Notes: generated by a model from the letters alone, not told the origin. A DNA stretch of 64,000 nucleotides from Heliopora coerulea (GCA_030142905.1 JASJOG010000028.1:248001-312000); one strand, 5' to 3'. Positions 30,441 through 42,278 are shown, numbered from the stretch's first letter. Translations and numbers: made by a program.

Positions 30441-31380
30441 GTTTAGTACCAGACGAAGGATTTCTTTGTCTCTTTTATTTCCCTCATGTTATTCATGACA
30501 AAAATTTGGTAGACTAAGGCAAAATTTCCCTCTCGCATGAGCAATGGAGGAAGTTCATGCCGTGGTTTAATGTCCTCGAAGCAGGCTCGGACTGGCCTTT
30601 GTACTTTCTTAAAGTAGCACAATGATCGGCCCACCATTGTTCCATGGTACAACGGCACAATGTCCAGTCCGAGCCTGTTTCGGAGAACCAAGAAATCCGA
30701 GGTGTGTCGTAGTGGGATAGAAATAGATAAATAATGATGTCGTGTAGCAATGGGAAAGAAATGCTAACAGGAGTCAGAGAAGCGAAATGGTGTAAGCTAG
30801 TGCAAGGGAAGTTTCAAAAGCGGTTTCACATTAGTCGGGGTGCCATCTTGCAAGTTGATCAGGACAACTCGGATGATTTATCCTGATAATCATTCTTAAA
30901 GATCGAAATGTTAAGCATGCATACTTGATCATGTGAAAGTAAATTTTAACGGAAGAAAGTTAGTAAACAAAATTAAGTAGTAAAAAAGTAAATTAAGTAA
31001 ATTTTCGAGTCTCAAAATCATGCATTTTAGGACCCAAACGGGACTATTGTAAGTGCCAACTTTTCTATGAATATTTCCTCCACTTCGTCGGCATTGCTAC
31101 CCATATTTACCGAACTGATGACCATCTCGACAACAGCTTGCGTAACTTAGTTGGCGGAGTGCAGATTCGCGGTGTCGCGGGCTCTATTCGCAATCGGTGT
31201 CCTAAAATCATAAATATTTTAAAGTTAATAGCAGGCATTTAGAACGTCTTGTTTCTGTAGAAACTGGTCATACACTTTTCCAACAAATAAGATTTGATGT
31301 CAAGAAAGTTTTTATCGTTTACAGTATTATCGCATTCCTTAATCCAAATATTCATGCATATTTCATGCGTTGTATTTACT
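30441..31380. other. non-coding
   Basis: No gene seen. 30590-30680 holds a short imperfect inverted repeat (GGCTCGGACTGG at 30574 and CCAGTCCGAGCC at 30662). Confidence 0.4.
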
Positions 31381-31470
31381 TATCGTAAGAAACTGTACCC
31401 AGTCACCTTAACCTCATGGTCTGATTGGTTGGAGAGTCTTAACTTCTGCATGCTAAGAAACCGTACCCAG

Positions 31471-31681
31471 GTAGATGAACGATCTTCAAGCTCGATATTC
31501 AGAAAATGATTTCTGAGCCCCAGACGGGGATCGAACCCGCAACCTTCTGATGACCGGTTAGACGCTCTAACCATTGAGCTACCGAGACTCAGATGGTGAG
31601 CTAAGGTGCAAATTCGATATATATGTGCGACCTAAGCGGAAGCCACTATATATTAATAATGATGTTTCTCAAACATCAAAC
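31471..31681 (-). mobile_element. tRNA-derived SINE with 13-bp target duplication
   Basis: A complete 211-bp copy flanked by AAACCGTACCCAG at 31458-31470 and 31682-31694. In minus-strand order: a TGATGTTT/AAACATCA hairpin, a leader with GGCTTCCGCTTAGGTCGC, the tRNA-like head with A box (TAGCTCAATGGTTAGAGC) and B box (GGGTTCGATCC), a CTCAGAAA hairpin, and a tail ending CATCTAC. The host sequence itself is an older duplicated segment (31388-31440 resembles 31682-31735), which makes the empty site easy to reconstruct. Confidence 0.85.
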
Positions 31682-31739
31682 AAACCGTACCCAGCCACCT
31701 TAAGCTCAAATTCTGATTGGTAGAGAATCTTACATTATC

Positions 31740-33035
31740 GAGGAACATCTTTCAAAATGGCGCACATGGTTGGCTTCATGGCAAAAAACTGCTAGGATTA
31801 ATTTCATCCAATAACTTACTTTTAAAAGAATGCTTACATTGACGAGTGCAAGCCTATAACGTTCTCAAAGGTGAGGAGTATTTTTTCTGATTTCTGCCTG
31901 TTGTTGAAGTAGTTTAATACTTTCGCTTGACTGAGGATTTTGAAAACCGAACAACTTTATTCGCACAAAAATACTTCAGTTTTAATGCTCTTAAAGAAAA
32001 TAAATTTTAGGGTATAAAGTATGTAAATTCTATCCCATTACATCAGCTTTGCATGTATTATAAATTGTCATTCTTTATGACCATTTAACTGAGGCATTCG
32101 AAGTTCTGAAAAAGCAGAAGGGGTAAAATTGCATGACAACGTTGGTATATACTGAAGTAGTTTTCAGTATTTGTACCAGCCCATAGCACATTTATATTTT
32201 TGTCGCAAGTTTTGCTGAAGAAAACGAAGAGTGAGCGAATTTAATAATACATATTAGCAGTGTAAATTCAAAATTATAGGCATACAATAATTAATTAGAT
32301 ATCAGGCCTCAATTTTAAAATGTTTGTTAGGTCTTGTTATGTGCATTTGCATTTTCAACTTTAGTTACATTGATGGCATAGATTTGTGCTTAGATATCTG
32401 AGTTGTAGTGCAGGCTACAAATGTGTAAATGTGTACTTATTTTCTTAAAAATTAGCATAAATCCTTGTTACATTGGCTCTAACAAGCATAGCCACTGAAA
32501 TATATATGTCTTTCCCCCCTATATTCAAAAATTGGGTGTTTTCTGGCCATATTCACCATATTGAATGCTGGAAAAATGCTAGGAGCCCTTGAACAAATGT
32601 AGCTCCAACATTTCAACTGCAAACACTGAATTATGAGTGTAGTTCAAAGGTTTTAATACTCATGTCATATTGGTTAAAAGTTTTGCAAAATAATGTGGTG
32701 GTTTTGTTGGTGTGCAATCCATTTTCATCTTGTATCACATTTATCTGCTGGCTACTGCTAGGTTTTTCCCTATAATGAATAAAACAGTCTTTTGATGGTC
32801 ATCTGATTAATTTACTCATTAACTGCAGTCCACACTTAGGGAAAAGGAAACCTTCTGTTTGTGTGACTGCATAATGACAGAGTTAATATCAGTAAACTAA
32901 CAGTTATGGCTGTTTCAAGCAAGAATCAACTTTGCAAAGATTTAATGACAGTTCACTGAAATGCAGATTGCATGTTCACTGATTAGACTCAAAGTACAAG
33001 AATATCTTGAAATAAGTGTGTGTCAGTCTGTCAAG
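31740..33035. other. non-coding
   Basis: AT-rich DNA; no gene, RNA or repeat that I can support. Confidence 0.4.
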
Positions 33036-33130
33036 ATATATATATATATATATATATATACCTTGTGTATGTATGTGTGTATGTATGTATGTATGTATGT
33101 ATGTATGTATGTATGTATGTATGTATGTTT
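33036..33130. repeat. TA and GTAT microsatellite
   Basis: A run of TA repeats (33036-33060) is followed by about fifteen GTAT units. The peptides read from it are artefacts. Confidence 0.95.
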
Positions 33131-34420
33131 ATTGCCATTTTCCATCAAGGGTGATTTTGATTGCAAGGTCAAGTTACTCTGATTTGAATCAACTTTAATT
33201 TCACTGGCCAACAAAGTTGAGAGAAACCCCAACTTGGTTTGGATCCATTGTTTCCCTACTATGGTTTCAACCCAAAATCTGGGACAAAATCTCCTGAGAC
33301 AAGTTTCTAAATGCTGAATAAAATTAGCAATGTCCTAAATTTATAGCTTGTAAACCTACAGCCCCTGCCCTTCCATTATCTATTGTTTTTCCAAGTTGTT
33401 CCTGAAACCTTGCAAAACAATTTGCTCTGCACGACGACACTGAATGTAGGGTGGAATGGGAGGGTTGGCAGATTAACAGTGAACTAGTTCATGGTTAGTC
33501 GAAATTCAAGATGTTGACTCAACTGTTCTGTCCAAGATTGTGGGTGATTTTGATCATGCATTATAAACTTGTTAATAAGTCATGAATTATACGCATACCC
33601 TGTCACAGGCATACATTTTGATCATGAATGCACAATGATAATCTGTCGGAAACTCACTGATGATCTGAATCACGTTTCTTAACCTACCTATTCCAAATCA
33701 GCGAAACACAAACATCCAATATATCAATGGGAAAACGTGTTTGAGAAGGCCAGTTTGAGCACTCATTTATAGTATTTTTGTTAGGGGTCTCCTAACACTC
33801 GAAAACAACAAAAACGTCCGGGCTAAGCCCCTTAGTTTTTACTGTTTTTTCGTGTTTGGAACCCTTGATCAAACACTCAAACACCAAGAAAATCAGTACC
33901 CAGACATAGTTTGAATATCAGAACTTAATTAACATAGAACTTTGACAACTTTAAACTTTCAACGGTCAAATTTTTTAAAAGAAACTGCTAATTGTGCATT
34001 CTATTCAAAATCCTTTTGAAAATCTATTAAAATTTGTTCAAACATCCAATTTCCATACTTTAGATCGTACAGATATGTCTGATCGCCCGTTAAGTAAGGG
34101 TTAATCAATGGTCACGAGTGACAAAGGATTTAACATCGCAAGTGTTTCACCCATAATGAAATAATTTGTTTTCTTTTTCCAGTTTAAGGTCGAAGAGACG
34201 TTGGTCGTTAGTAATTAAGGCATTCACTTATTAGTATGCGATAAGCGTTTATCCAAGTGATTTGAAAGGAGAGCAGTGTGATAAGTCTTTATCACACTGC
34301 TGAATACTAATAAATGGACTAGAGGATTTAACGCTTTTGTTGAAACAATGAATTGTGGGTGTCATGAGATAAAGGGTTAAACCCGATTTTCTCTGTAAAT
34401 GGGTATTCTTTTGAGATGTA
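33131..34420. other. non-coding with small hairpins
   Basis: No gene. GCAGTGTGATAA and its complement form a 12-bp-arm hairpin at about 34274-34301. Confidence 0.4.
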
Positions 34421-34428
34421 ATATCATG

Positions 34429-34560
34429 CACTCGAAAGTCGTATTTCATCAGATATCCAAACACCTCGAAGTTGGTGGAAAAACTTGGTTGTCGCCTTGT
34501 TTTTTAATTCACTTCTCAGTGCTTGGATATCTGATGAAACACTCCTCGTGTATGATATAT
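34429..34560. mobile_element. foldback/MITE-like repeat
   Basis: ATTTCATCAGATATCCAAAC and GTTTGGATATCTGATGAAAC-like arms surround a middle with ACCTCGAAGTTGG and GTCGCCTTGTTTTTTAA. The same layout recurs at 42950-43070, and single arms occur near 58495 and 62560. Confidence 0.6.
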
Positions 34561-34649
34561 TACATGAAAATCGCTGGTAATACTCGGAAACATTTTTAAG
34601 TCGAAAAGACCTGATAATACTGAGAGACAACGTTCCTCAGTTCTGCCAC

Positions 34650-36413
34650 CCACGAAACATCCGTTACGGAAGGCAAAGTTGCTTTCTGGCTCCCGGAAAC
34701 CACTCAAGTTTATCCTGGTCATGAAAAGTTCTCTTTCTTCTGATATTCATTCAAATGACAAATTCACGTTTCACATTTGACGTCTACCGCACCGTTCATC
34801 GTCAAGGTTGAGGTGTCTCGCTGAACTGCGTACGAACTACGGTAGATTTTTACCTTCTTGGAAGCAAGATCTACGTTTTGTGCATAGGCAACCCAGCCAC
34901 ATATTACGTTAAAGTCGGGATTTGACCATTGAAAACATCAAAATCTCATTGATGTTTTCGTCGGACGTTTCATTCGACTTAAAAAAAGATAAATATTGCT
35001 TGTAATATTCCGAAAAAAGATATGCTTACCATGGTTGTTGTTGGGGGAAGGGATTCGAATTGTCCTTTCCTCTTCCAAGGTGACGTAAGACAAGCCTGTT
35101 CGCTGTAGCTATTCCTAGCTGCACTCATCGGCGTAGTTTATGGGGGGGGGGGGGGGTGACACCCCCAAAGTTGGTGAAAAAGCCAAAAATGTGGGAGGAA
35201 AAACAGTAATTCGGGCAAAATTTGGTTTGGACACGCCATCCCCCAATCAAAATGGGTTAGCTACGCCCCTGGCTTCACTCCTCTCGAACTCAGTTTATTT
35301 ACTATGTTTTATTACTCCTTACGTGTACGTGCAGCACGGGTAGACTGGGGTAGAGTAGTCAATTTGTCTGTCATTCTGTCTGTCTTCCACGCAAGGGCCT
35401 GGATACCTGGCACACGGGGGATGTGCTCCATCAGGGCACTTCTTGTTTGCCGATGATTTGAACAAGATGACTCTTCACACACATTTCTTGAGCTAGAGTC
35501 TTGTATTCATAATACCTTCATGATTTCTGGCGAGTAAATCTTCGTTACCATTTTAACAGGGCCGTTCGTACGATGAAAATTAGGCGCAGCAAACACTCGT
35601 GTCAATTATCGACCGCGATGTCGGGTCTAACGAAAACAAGCCGTGGCTTATTCAAGACATGAAAAACTCGCATCATTGCACTGTAGTATTATTTCGTTGT
35701 ATTTTTATTGGATGACCCAATCGGCTAACTCAAATTTCAAGTCTGGAGATCCAGCAAGGGTCATCCTTGAAGGGATGGTATTGGTGCAGTGTAAGTACAA
35801 GCCCAATTTTTCCAGACTTTAGTCCGTAATTGTGTGTACAGGATAATGGCTTTGTACATCCACGTCTACGTCGGTCGTTCACCGTTGGGGAATATGCTGG
35901 AATATTGCCGAATGAAAAGTTCTGCTTTGGACTGTAATCTGACCCCAGTGAATCACTAAGTTTATCTTGCCGCTCTTTGTATTGGGATCACATTACGAGT
36001 GATTGTCGATAGTATCTTGTTCTGCAATGTCCCAGTATATTCCTTTATATTTGACTTACCACATTTGAAGATTTTAAAAACCGCTGAGATTGATAATAAT
36101 GCCTGACCATCTATTAATCGTGTCCAGCCTTCTTGGACGTATGTCATTGTTGAAGGCGAATAGCACCCCATGTTCTATTACATCGTTACGCCATGCACTT
36201 TACACTGTTTACTTACAACCACCAAAGCCCAATCGCTGTTTAAAACATTCAGCTAAATATAATATAATGATTTACAATAACGTAACAGTGTCAGTCACTT
36301 GGTTGACATGAGGCCATTGCTCTAACTTCAAGACTCAAGAAATTCTCAGTCAATACTCCTCTTGAACCCTCCTACAGGTTACTTATAACCTCGAAAAACA
36401 TTGCTCCGATGAT
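34650..36413. other. non-coding with a poly(G) tract
   Basis: No gene. A 15-17-base G run lies at about 35141-35156, beside a small inverted-repeat pair (GGCGTAGTTTA near 35130 and TAGCTACGCCCC near 35258) that may bound a degraded MITE. Confidence 0.45.
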
Positions 36414-37469
36414 TTAAATCACGTAAATGCGCTCACTATTCATGCTGTCTTCTTCGCTTCCTGTACTGATAGAGCCATAGTCTGCGTGACTAGACTTAGA
36501 CTCTTTGCTTGAGGTGTCCTTCTTGACATATTTAACCAAGGTTTTGCGCTGTGGTTCCTTCTTACGGCGACAATTGCAGTGAGTGATTTGTCTTATCGCG
36601 TTTCTGAACGAACTTGAACGTATGGCATACACGAATGGATTAATGGCGGAGTTTAGCAGAACTAACCAAAAAGCAGCATCCCTAAACCACTGAACCAACT
36701 TGCAGTCACAATCCTGACATAAATTCATGTAGTAAATCATAGAACAAGCTGGGACGTAGCAACACATTAGTACTCCGATCATGAGCGCAAAAGTCTTAGT
36801 TAGCTTCCTCTGGGTATTATCCTCTGTTGTACATTGGACTCCAGTTTGTTTCCAGTTGTTCGAAACTAGTCGTAAAGTAGAACGGATTCTAATGGAGGCA
36901 AAGCAGACGACTACGCCTGTGAGCAACACGGCAGTATTAACGAAAATAAAACTTCCTAGGATGTAGTCCTCGTGGATATTAAGCAATCCAAAGCCGAAAG
37001 AAATAATCCAAATGACTGTGGACAAGATGATCGATAACTGCACATTAAAATACCGCCGGTAATGGAACGGAGAAGTTAGGGCCAAGTATCTCTCCAGAGC
37101 TAGAGCTGCGATGGTTAGCACCGATGCCATTTCCGAGATAAAATATGGAACATGAAATAATTTCAGAACGAAGCTTTTAACTTCTTGCTTATGTTTTGTA
37201 TCCACGGCTTCCCTGATATGAGCGTAGACAGATACAGGTTCCGCAATGAAACCCACGATTAAGTCAGCTAAGGCCAAATTGAAGGTGAAACAGTTGAACT
37301 GAGTCCTGAGCTTCTTGTTGGGGTCGATCAGTATGGCCAGACATACTAACAGATTAGTCGAGGTTGTTATGAAGAATAACAATGACGATAACGATGCAGA
37401 CATGGTCGATAACAAGAATGGTGCTGAAGTATTTTGGCATTGCGAGGTAGCCACGTCAAGGTGATACAT
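36414..37469 (-). CDS. class A rhodopsin-like GPCR, MECA-like orphan (gene G)
   Basis: A 351-residue receptor. The start is the ATG at 37469 (MYHLDVATSQC); the longer frame opens with GTG and runs through a likely splice acceptor (CTCTTTCTCAG) nine bases upstream. C11 and N13-T-S in the N-terminus. LALADLIVGF in TM2, ALERYLAL at TM3 end, W in TM4, CYVPAC in TM6, ECL3 with C-x2-C-x-C, NPFVY in TM7. TM1 has STNLLV rather than PTNLLV and TM5 has no Pro. The tail has ADYGSISTGSEED, the intact family motif, then Met-Asn-Ser-Glu. It stands alone, about 6 kb from F and 2.7 kb from H. Confidence 0.9.
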   Translation of the reverse strand: MYHLDVATSQCQNTSAPFLLSTMSASLSSLLFFITTSTNLLVCLAILIDPNKKLRTQFNCFTFNLALADLIVGFIAEPVSVYAHIREAVDTKHKQEVKSFVLKLFHVPYFISEMASVLTIAALALERYLALTSPFHYRRYFNVQLSIILSTVIWIISFGFGLLNIHEDYILGSFIFVNTAVLLTGVVVCFASIRIRSTLRLVSNNWKQTGVQCTTEDNTQRKLTKTFALMIGVLMCCYVPACSMIYYMNLCQDCDCKLVQWFRDAAFWLVLLNSAINPFVYAIRSSSFRNAIRQITHCNCRRKKEPQRKTLVKYVKKDTSSKESKSSHADYGSISTGSEEDSMNSERIYVI

Positions 37470-37529
37470 TGTCTTGCTGAGAAAGAGTGAACACCCCACA
37501 CCTGAAGTCTCACCATTCTTCACAGGAAG

Positions 37530-38030
37530 TTCGTGTTACTTTTGTGAGGTTCATGCAGTTTACGTTGGAGTATTTCCCTATTGTTTGAGAATTTCCGCTT
37601 GCTCAACGAACTTTCCAGACGTACGCCCTCTGAAAACTGAACCAATCTGTGATCAAGAAATGTTGGCCATAAACCAGTCTATGTCAAGAAATCAATGCTG
37701 AACTTTTATATGTTTAATCGGGAAATTCAAAATTCTTAATACTGATCTTTCATTTGTTTAATGGGGAATGTCATTAAAGCTTTCTTAAGATTGGCTTATT
37801 TCCAGGTAACGTTATACCGGGAGTCTCATCCCCCGTCCGATTTCTTGGTATTGCTTAACCCACGCATATCCAACCCATTTCCTGGGGAAAACAAAATCTC
37901 GTCCGGACGTAGTTTCCATCGAAAAGTCACATTTTCATGGATCTGATAGGCCTGTCTAGATGTCATCAGCTAATTCTTTCTGATTTTTAGTCTTGTCAAG
38001 TTAGCCCCTTCGGAAAGGAGAAAGTCAATC
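37530..38030. other. non-coding 5' flank of gene G
   Basis: No convincing exon or repeat. It does not contain the leader block of A, B, C and E. Confidence 0.35.
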
Positions 38031-38150
38031 CCAGACGTTCGTCAGACTATTACCCTTTCCTATTCAAGACGTCTCCCCTTAACAAGTAAAGTCGTTTGGT
38101 GTTAGCCAGGGTAAAATGGAAAAGTCAGGTACAGAGCAGAAAGGATTAAG
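38030..38150 (-). repeat. dispersed repeat copy
   Basis: Minus-strand copy of the TAACGCC family (AAGTCGTTTGGTGTTAGCC on the plus strand) with a CCTTTCCTATTCAAGACGTC left part. Confidence 0.5.
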
Positions 38151-38604
38151 GAGATAGTTTTTAACCTTTAGCGCGAGTATTTGGTCGTTGTGTAGAGTGA
38201 AGCTACTCAGACGCTAACACGTAGTTTTATAAACATTGAATTGTACTTCAACGAGCATAGGGAAGAACTGCCTGCTAAAAATATTTACAAGCTATTTTAT
38301 ACCGTAGCTAGTATAGGCGAGGCGGAAAAGCAATTAAGATTTATGTCAAGATAATTAGGGTGTGTTAACGCATTAGATTAAAAGTGGTAATCAGATATAA
38401 ATATGTATAAGTGTTGGCTGACAAGCGGAAATTTAAACTTAATCATCTTTGCGGCGCAAAGATAATCTAGGCGAGTCCACTTCCTAACAAGTTTATAATA
38501 AAATAGCTAAAAATAAAGTTTGTAATAGTTCTAAAAAAAGTAAATTGCTGTTGTTGCGCAAAAATAGCATGATACAGTTTGATAGTGATGTCGCGTGACT
38601 ATCA

Positions 38605-38760
38605 CTACAAAGCCTTTCCTGTCCGAGACGTCTCCCCTTGACTAGTAAAATCGTCTGGCGTTAGCAAGTGTAACATTGTCTGGTGTTAGAGTAAAATTGT
38701 CTCGTGTTAGCCAGAGTAAAATGAAAAGGTCGGGGTACGGACCGCTTAGGGTCAAGCCCA
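38605..38760 (-). repeat. dispersed repeat copy, partly duplicated
   Basis: CCTTTCCTGTCCGAGACGTC, then AAAATCGTCTGGCGTTAGC, then two further GTC-GGTGTTAG pieces in tandem, and GTCGGGGTACGGACCGC at the end. Clearest copy of the family; no coding content. Confidence 0.6.
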
Positions 38761-38865
38761 TAATCGTTTTTATTGAGTACCAGACTGACATTTCTGTAAA
38801 TACGAGGAAGACGGTGTAATCTTTTGGTGACCCGATGAGAAGCTGTACCTATTGATCTGCATGGA

Positions 38866-39205
38866 ATCTGATGATGATGATGATTACACCGACGATGATG
38901 ATGGTAATGTAGATGACTGTAATGATTATGGTGATTATGGTGATGGTGGTGATTTTGGTGATGGTGGTGATTATGATGTTGATTATAATGATGATGGTAA
39001 TTATGATGAGGATTTTGGTGATGGTGGTGATTATGATGTTGATTATGGTGATTATGATGTTGATTATGGTGATGATGATGTTGATTATGGTGATGGTGGT
39101 GATTATGATGTTGATTATAGTGATGATGGTGATTGTGATGTTGATTATGGTGATGGTGGTGATTATGATGTTGAATATGGTGATGATGGTGACTGTGATG
39201 ATTAT
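38866..39205. repeat. GAT/GGT minisatellite
   Basis: About 340 bp built from GATGATGGT, GATTATGATGTT and GATTATGGT units. Both strands stay open because the unit is a multiple of three. The plus frame would be Asp/Gly/Tyr-rich, the minus frames His/Asn- or Ile/Thr-rich. No signal peptide or unique sequence supports a gene. Confidence 0.85.
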
Positions 39206-39269
39206 CCAAAATAGAAACGTGGACGAAATCTTGACAAAATCTCGATAACTATTCCTTTTTAAAATTATC

Positions 39270-39372
39270 ATTAACTCCTTCCCTGTGGCGTAAGACTTCT
39301 ATTATGTTATTCTGGCTTACGCCAGACGATTTTACTCGTCGAAGGGGGAGCCTCCGCCTTGAAAGTGTTAAG
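39270..39372 (+). repeat. dispersed repeat copy
   Basis: CTGGCTTACGCCAGACGATT then ACTCGTCGAAGGGGGAG, the same family as at 38605 in opposite orientation. Confidence 0.5.
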
Positions 39373-39473
39373 CCAGTTTTCTATGTCTGAGGTAATTGAT
39401 TCAGCATGTTCGCGAAAAAAATGTAGCAGCCAAATTTTCCTAATTTTTGTTCTGTTATATAAAACAAAACACA

Positions 39474-39750
39474 ATCCGAAAACAAACATCTCGTAAAATC
39501 CAAGATTCGGATAAAAAAGACAAAACAAGATGACTACGTTCACTGGTGATACTTCGTCTTTATTTCAAAGACATCGTAAGACTAATGGCTTACACACTAG
39601 TAATAAGTACAACAAACTTATACTTATACTAGTGTGTAAGTCCATTGGTCTGACGATGTCATTGAAATAAAGATGAAATATCACCAGGGAACGTAGTCAT
39701 CTTGTTTTTTGATCCGAATCTTGGATTTTATGATATGTTTGTTTTCGGAT
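39474..39750. mobile_element. foldback element with about 130-bp arms
   Basis: 39474-39607 and 39619-39750 are imperfect complements (shared ACACTAGT ends at the centre, GATGACTACGTTC and ATCCGAAAACAAAC further out). The right flank TTGTTGGCTGGTCATGGTTT resembles the right flank of the palindrome at 48.0-48.2 kb, so the two may be one family. Confidence 0.7.
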
Positions 39751-40188
39751 GGCGTTTTGCCTTATATTTCTTTAAATTGTTGGCTGGTCATGGTTTCTTG
39801 TTCTGTTATATACTTTATATTCTGCCGGAACATTAATACGAAAAGGAAATCTTTACCTCTACTCATATAATCTTGTGTAAAGACACCAATTCGAAAGTTA
39901 AAAAGATAAATATTCGGTCATCCAGCCGGATACTGGAGAGTGGAAAAAAATCCGCCATTTGTCTAGGTAGTTTATCCGGTGCGCCATCAAGAAAAGGAAA
40001 TGCAAAATATCTTCGAACAGTTAATGCTTTATTGATGATTTATTCCCTGACGAACATACTCTTTGTGAACTAAACACGTTTTTAGAGAAAACTTTTTAAA
40101 CCTCGGAAGGATTTTGATTTACAGCCACTATCATTTCTACTTGAGGTATTGAAGCGCTATGAATGACGATGTAGGCTGAACGTGTGCG

Positions 40189-41172
40189 TTACAGCTTATT
40201 TTCGGTGACCTCTGTCACACCATTTTCAAAGGCTTCCAAGTTATGACCAGCAGGATCTGTGCCTGCTCGCTCTAGCCTGAGAATCACCTTGAAAGCACTC
40301 TTGAATTTCGGCGAACGGAACGCGTAGCAGAAGAAATTCACGCTCGAGTTGGCGATGACGAAGACGAACTGCATATCACGGAACCAGTGGATGGCGGTGC
40401 AGCTGCAGCTCTCGCAAAAGTTCATGGCGTAGATGAGAATTAACGATGGTCCGTAGCAACAAAGAACGGCAATCATGATCACCATGAACATTTCTGTCAC
40501 CCTGTTCTGGTCGCCCTCCGCCGGCAGGGGGGTTAAAGTGGTAGGAGTGGAAGGGGGGAAATCTGAAATATTGGACTCGCTGGTAGAAAGGTTGGCTTGT
40601 CGGAACTTCATGATGAGACGCGTGTAGGTGAATATGGTGATAATCAGCGCGATGATGACTGCTGAGTTCGCGAAAATGAAGGCATAACGGATGTAGCCCA
40701 CTTCGAAGTAAACGCAAGGAAGTGCGATGGAGATTATCCAGACCGACGCAACAGCGATGCAAAGCCTTGGTTTGCCCATGATCGTGCGATGTTGCATGGG
40801 GTAGACCAAGGCGACGTAGCGGTCAATCGCCAGGAGGACAATGCTCAGGACTGAAGCTGTGCAAGATATGAAGTAGGACATATGGATTGCCTTGATTTCA
40901 TCGTCGGAGATATTTTGGTTCCGGCCTTCTTTGAAGTGAATGTGTATGGAAAGCGGATCGGTGATCAGGCCAACGATGAGGTCGGCGACCGCAAGATTGG
41001 TCACGAGGAAGTTGAAGGGATTGCGGAGGTTCTTGTTGGGATCCAGCGCGACAGCTAGGATAACCAGCAGGTTTCCAGGGATATTGATGAGCATGAGGAT
41101 TATGGATATGGTGCCCGTGAAATAGGAAAGTCCATCTGGTGCACCGGTGGTTTTACAAAGAGCTTCAAACAT
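40189..41172 (-). CDS. class A rhodopsin-like GPCR, second subfamily (gene H)
   Basis: A 327-residue receptor. The start is the ATG at 41172 (MFEALCKTTGAP), which aligns with gene I; the upstream in-frame ATG at 41229 lies beyond a strong splice acceptor (TTTTCCTTCAG, boundary at 41195). One N-terminal Cys (C6), GN in TM1, LAVAD at 60-64, classic DRY at 117-119, W in TM4 near 145, CYGP at 239-242, ECL3 with C253, C256 and C258. TM7 has NFFCY (279-283) instead of NPxxY. TM3 Cys is absent. ICL3 is longer than in A-G and Ser/Thr/Pro-rich. A N-I-S sequon lies in ECL1. The tail lacks the YGS motif and is acidic. Base composition is visibly more GC-rich than A-G. Confidence 0.9.
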   Translation of the reverse strand: MFEALCKTTGAPDGLSYFTGTISIILMLINIPGNLLVILAVALDPNKNLRNPFNFLVTNLAVADLIVGLITDPLSIHIHFKEGRNQNISDDEIKAIHMSYFISCTASVLSIVLLAIDRYVALVYPMQHRTIMGKPRLCIAVASVWIISIALPCVYFEVGYIRYAFIFANSAVIIALIITIFTYTRLIMKFRQANLSTSESNISDFPPSTPTTLTPLPAEGDQNRVTEMFMVIMIAVLCCYGPSLILIYAMNFCESCSCTAIHWFRDMQFVFVIANSSVNFFCYAFRSPKFKSAFKVILRLERAGTDPAGHNLEAFENGVTEVTENKL

Positions 41173-41194
41173 GACGGAGGCTGCTGGAGTAAAC

Positions 41195-41206
41195 CTGAAG
41201 GAAAAT
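41195..41206 (-). promoter_or_regulatory. splice acceptor 22 bp before the gene H start
   Basis: The minus strand reads AAATTTTCCTTCAG then GTTTACTCC; pyrimidine-rich with a CAG end. Gene I has an equivalent site at 53088-53100, so a 5' UTR intron is probably ancestral to this subfamily. Confidence 0.5.
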
Positions 41207-41279
41207 TTAAATGTGCATTTAAGGAACATTGTTGGTAACGTCCTTAAATTTTACTCGCGTGCCAGAGTCTTCTTTTTAA

Positions 41280-42074
41280 GAAGTGGGGTAGAGTTCAAAA
41301 CCTTTAAAAAATGGTAAATTTGTGCGGTGTTTCTTTTCGAAAATATACCCGAGAGGGAATTATTAAGGCCGTGCTGTGCTGATGTGTGTGTAGGAGCTCC
41401 GAGCCCTCGACACTAAACTTTATATTCAGAGGAAAGTTAACTGCCCATCAAAAGTGAAGCCAAAAATGGCGGAATGGGGACCTTCTGGATGTAAACCTCA
41501 GTGTCCCGCTTGGCCATCTTGGAGCGTCTTTTCGCCGCTATAAAATGGGAAAAATTATTTCGCTCATTTCGTCAAAAATCGGATTCGAAACTTTAGTTTT
41601 AAAAACTGATCTAGAGTGAGGGTTAGGGTTAGAGATTAGATTGGAGGTTAGCGTTATAATTTGAGAAAGAATTAGTAAAAAGTAAAAATTACCACCAGAA
41701 AAAGTGCCTAGTCGTCACCTGATGTTACCTGACGCCAGCGAAATAACGTCGTCCTTATTAAAATGCGAAAGCTTGGTTAGGAGGGTTATAATCGGTGGGA
41801 AGCCTAAGAGAACTTTGAAAATCTTAATTCCTAAGTCTAATTTCATGTTCAGGCAAATAATATTATTATACAATACTGCTCCAATCTCGATTCTGATTGG
41901 TTAAAAATCTACAGACAATTCTTGATGTCTCGCCACCTACAAGACATCAAAAATTGTCTGCAGGTGACATTTTTGTTAATCCGACAAGCTTCGGCTTCGA
42001 CAGATAACATTGACCGAGGTCTAGATAATTCTTGATATATTACAAAAGCCGAATCCAATCAATGTTAATTGTTG
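41280..42074. other. non-coding with one hairpin
   Basis: No gene. CAGACAATTCTTGATGTCT at 41912 and its near-complement at about 41948 form 19-bp arms with one mismatch. Confidence 0.45.
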
Positions 42075-42270
42075 TATGCATGATAGATGAATGTTCGTCA
42101 AGCTCTACCCTCAAAAAAACGATATCTGAGCCCCATACGGGAGTCAAACGTGCAAACGTCTGCTGACCGGTGAGACGCTCTAACCATTGGGCTGCTAAAA
42201 CTCAGATGGCGAGCTCAGGTGCAAGTTTTACACGTGTGCGACCTGAGCGGAAGCCACTCTATATGTTAAT
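42075..42270 (-). mobile_element. tRNA-derived SINE copy, diverged
   Basis: Same body as the copy at 31471 with several substitutions, including a damaged B box (GGAGTCAAACGTGC on the plus strand). Confidence 0.7.
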
Positions 42271-42278
42271 GTTATTGA

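Noticed and set aside
33016..33232. Short open frames over the microsatellite
   Set aside because: Their sequence is only translated TA and GTAT repeats.
38852..39214. Asp-rich open frame that could be taken for an acidic biomineralisation protein
   Set aside because: It is a pure GAT/GGT-type repeat open on both strands, with no signal peptide, no unique domain and no splice context.
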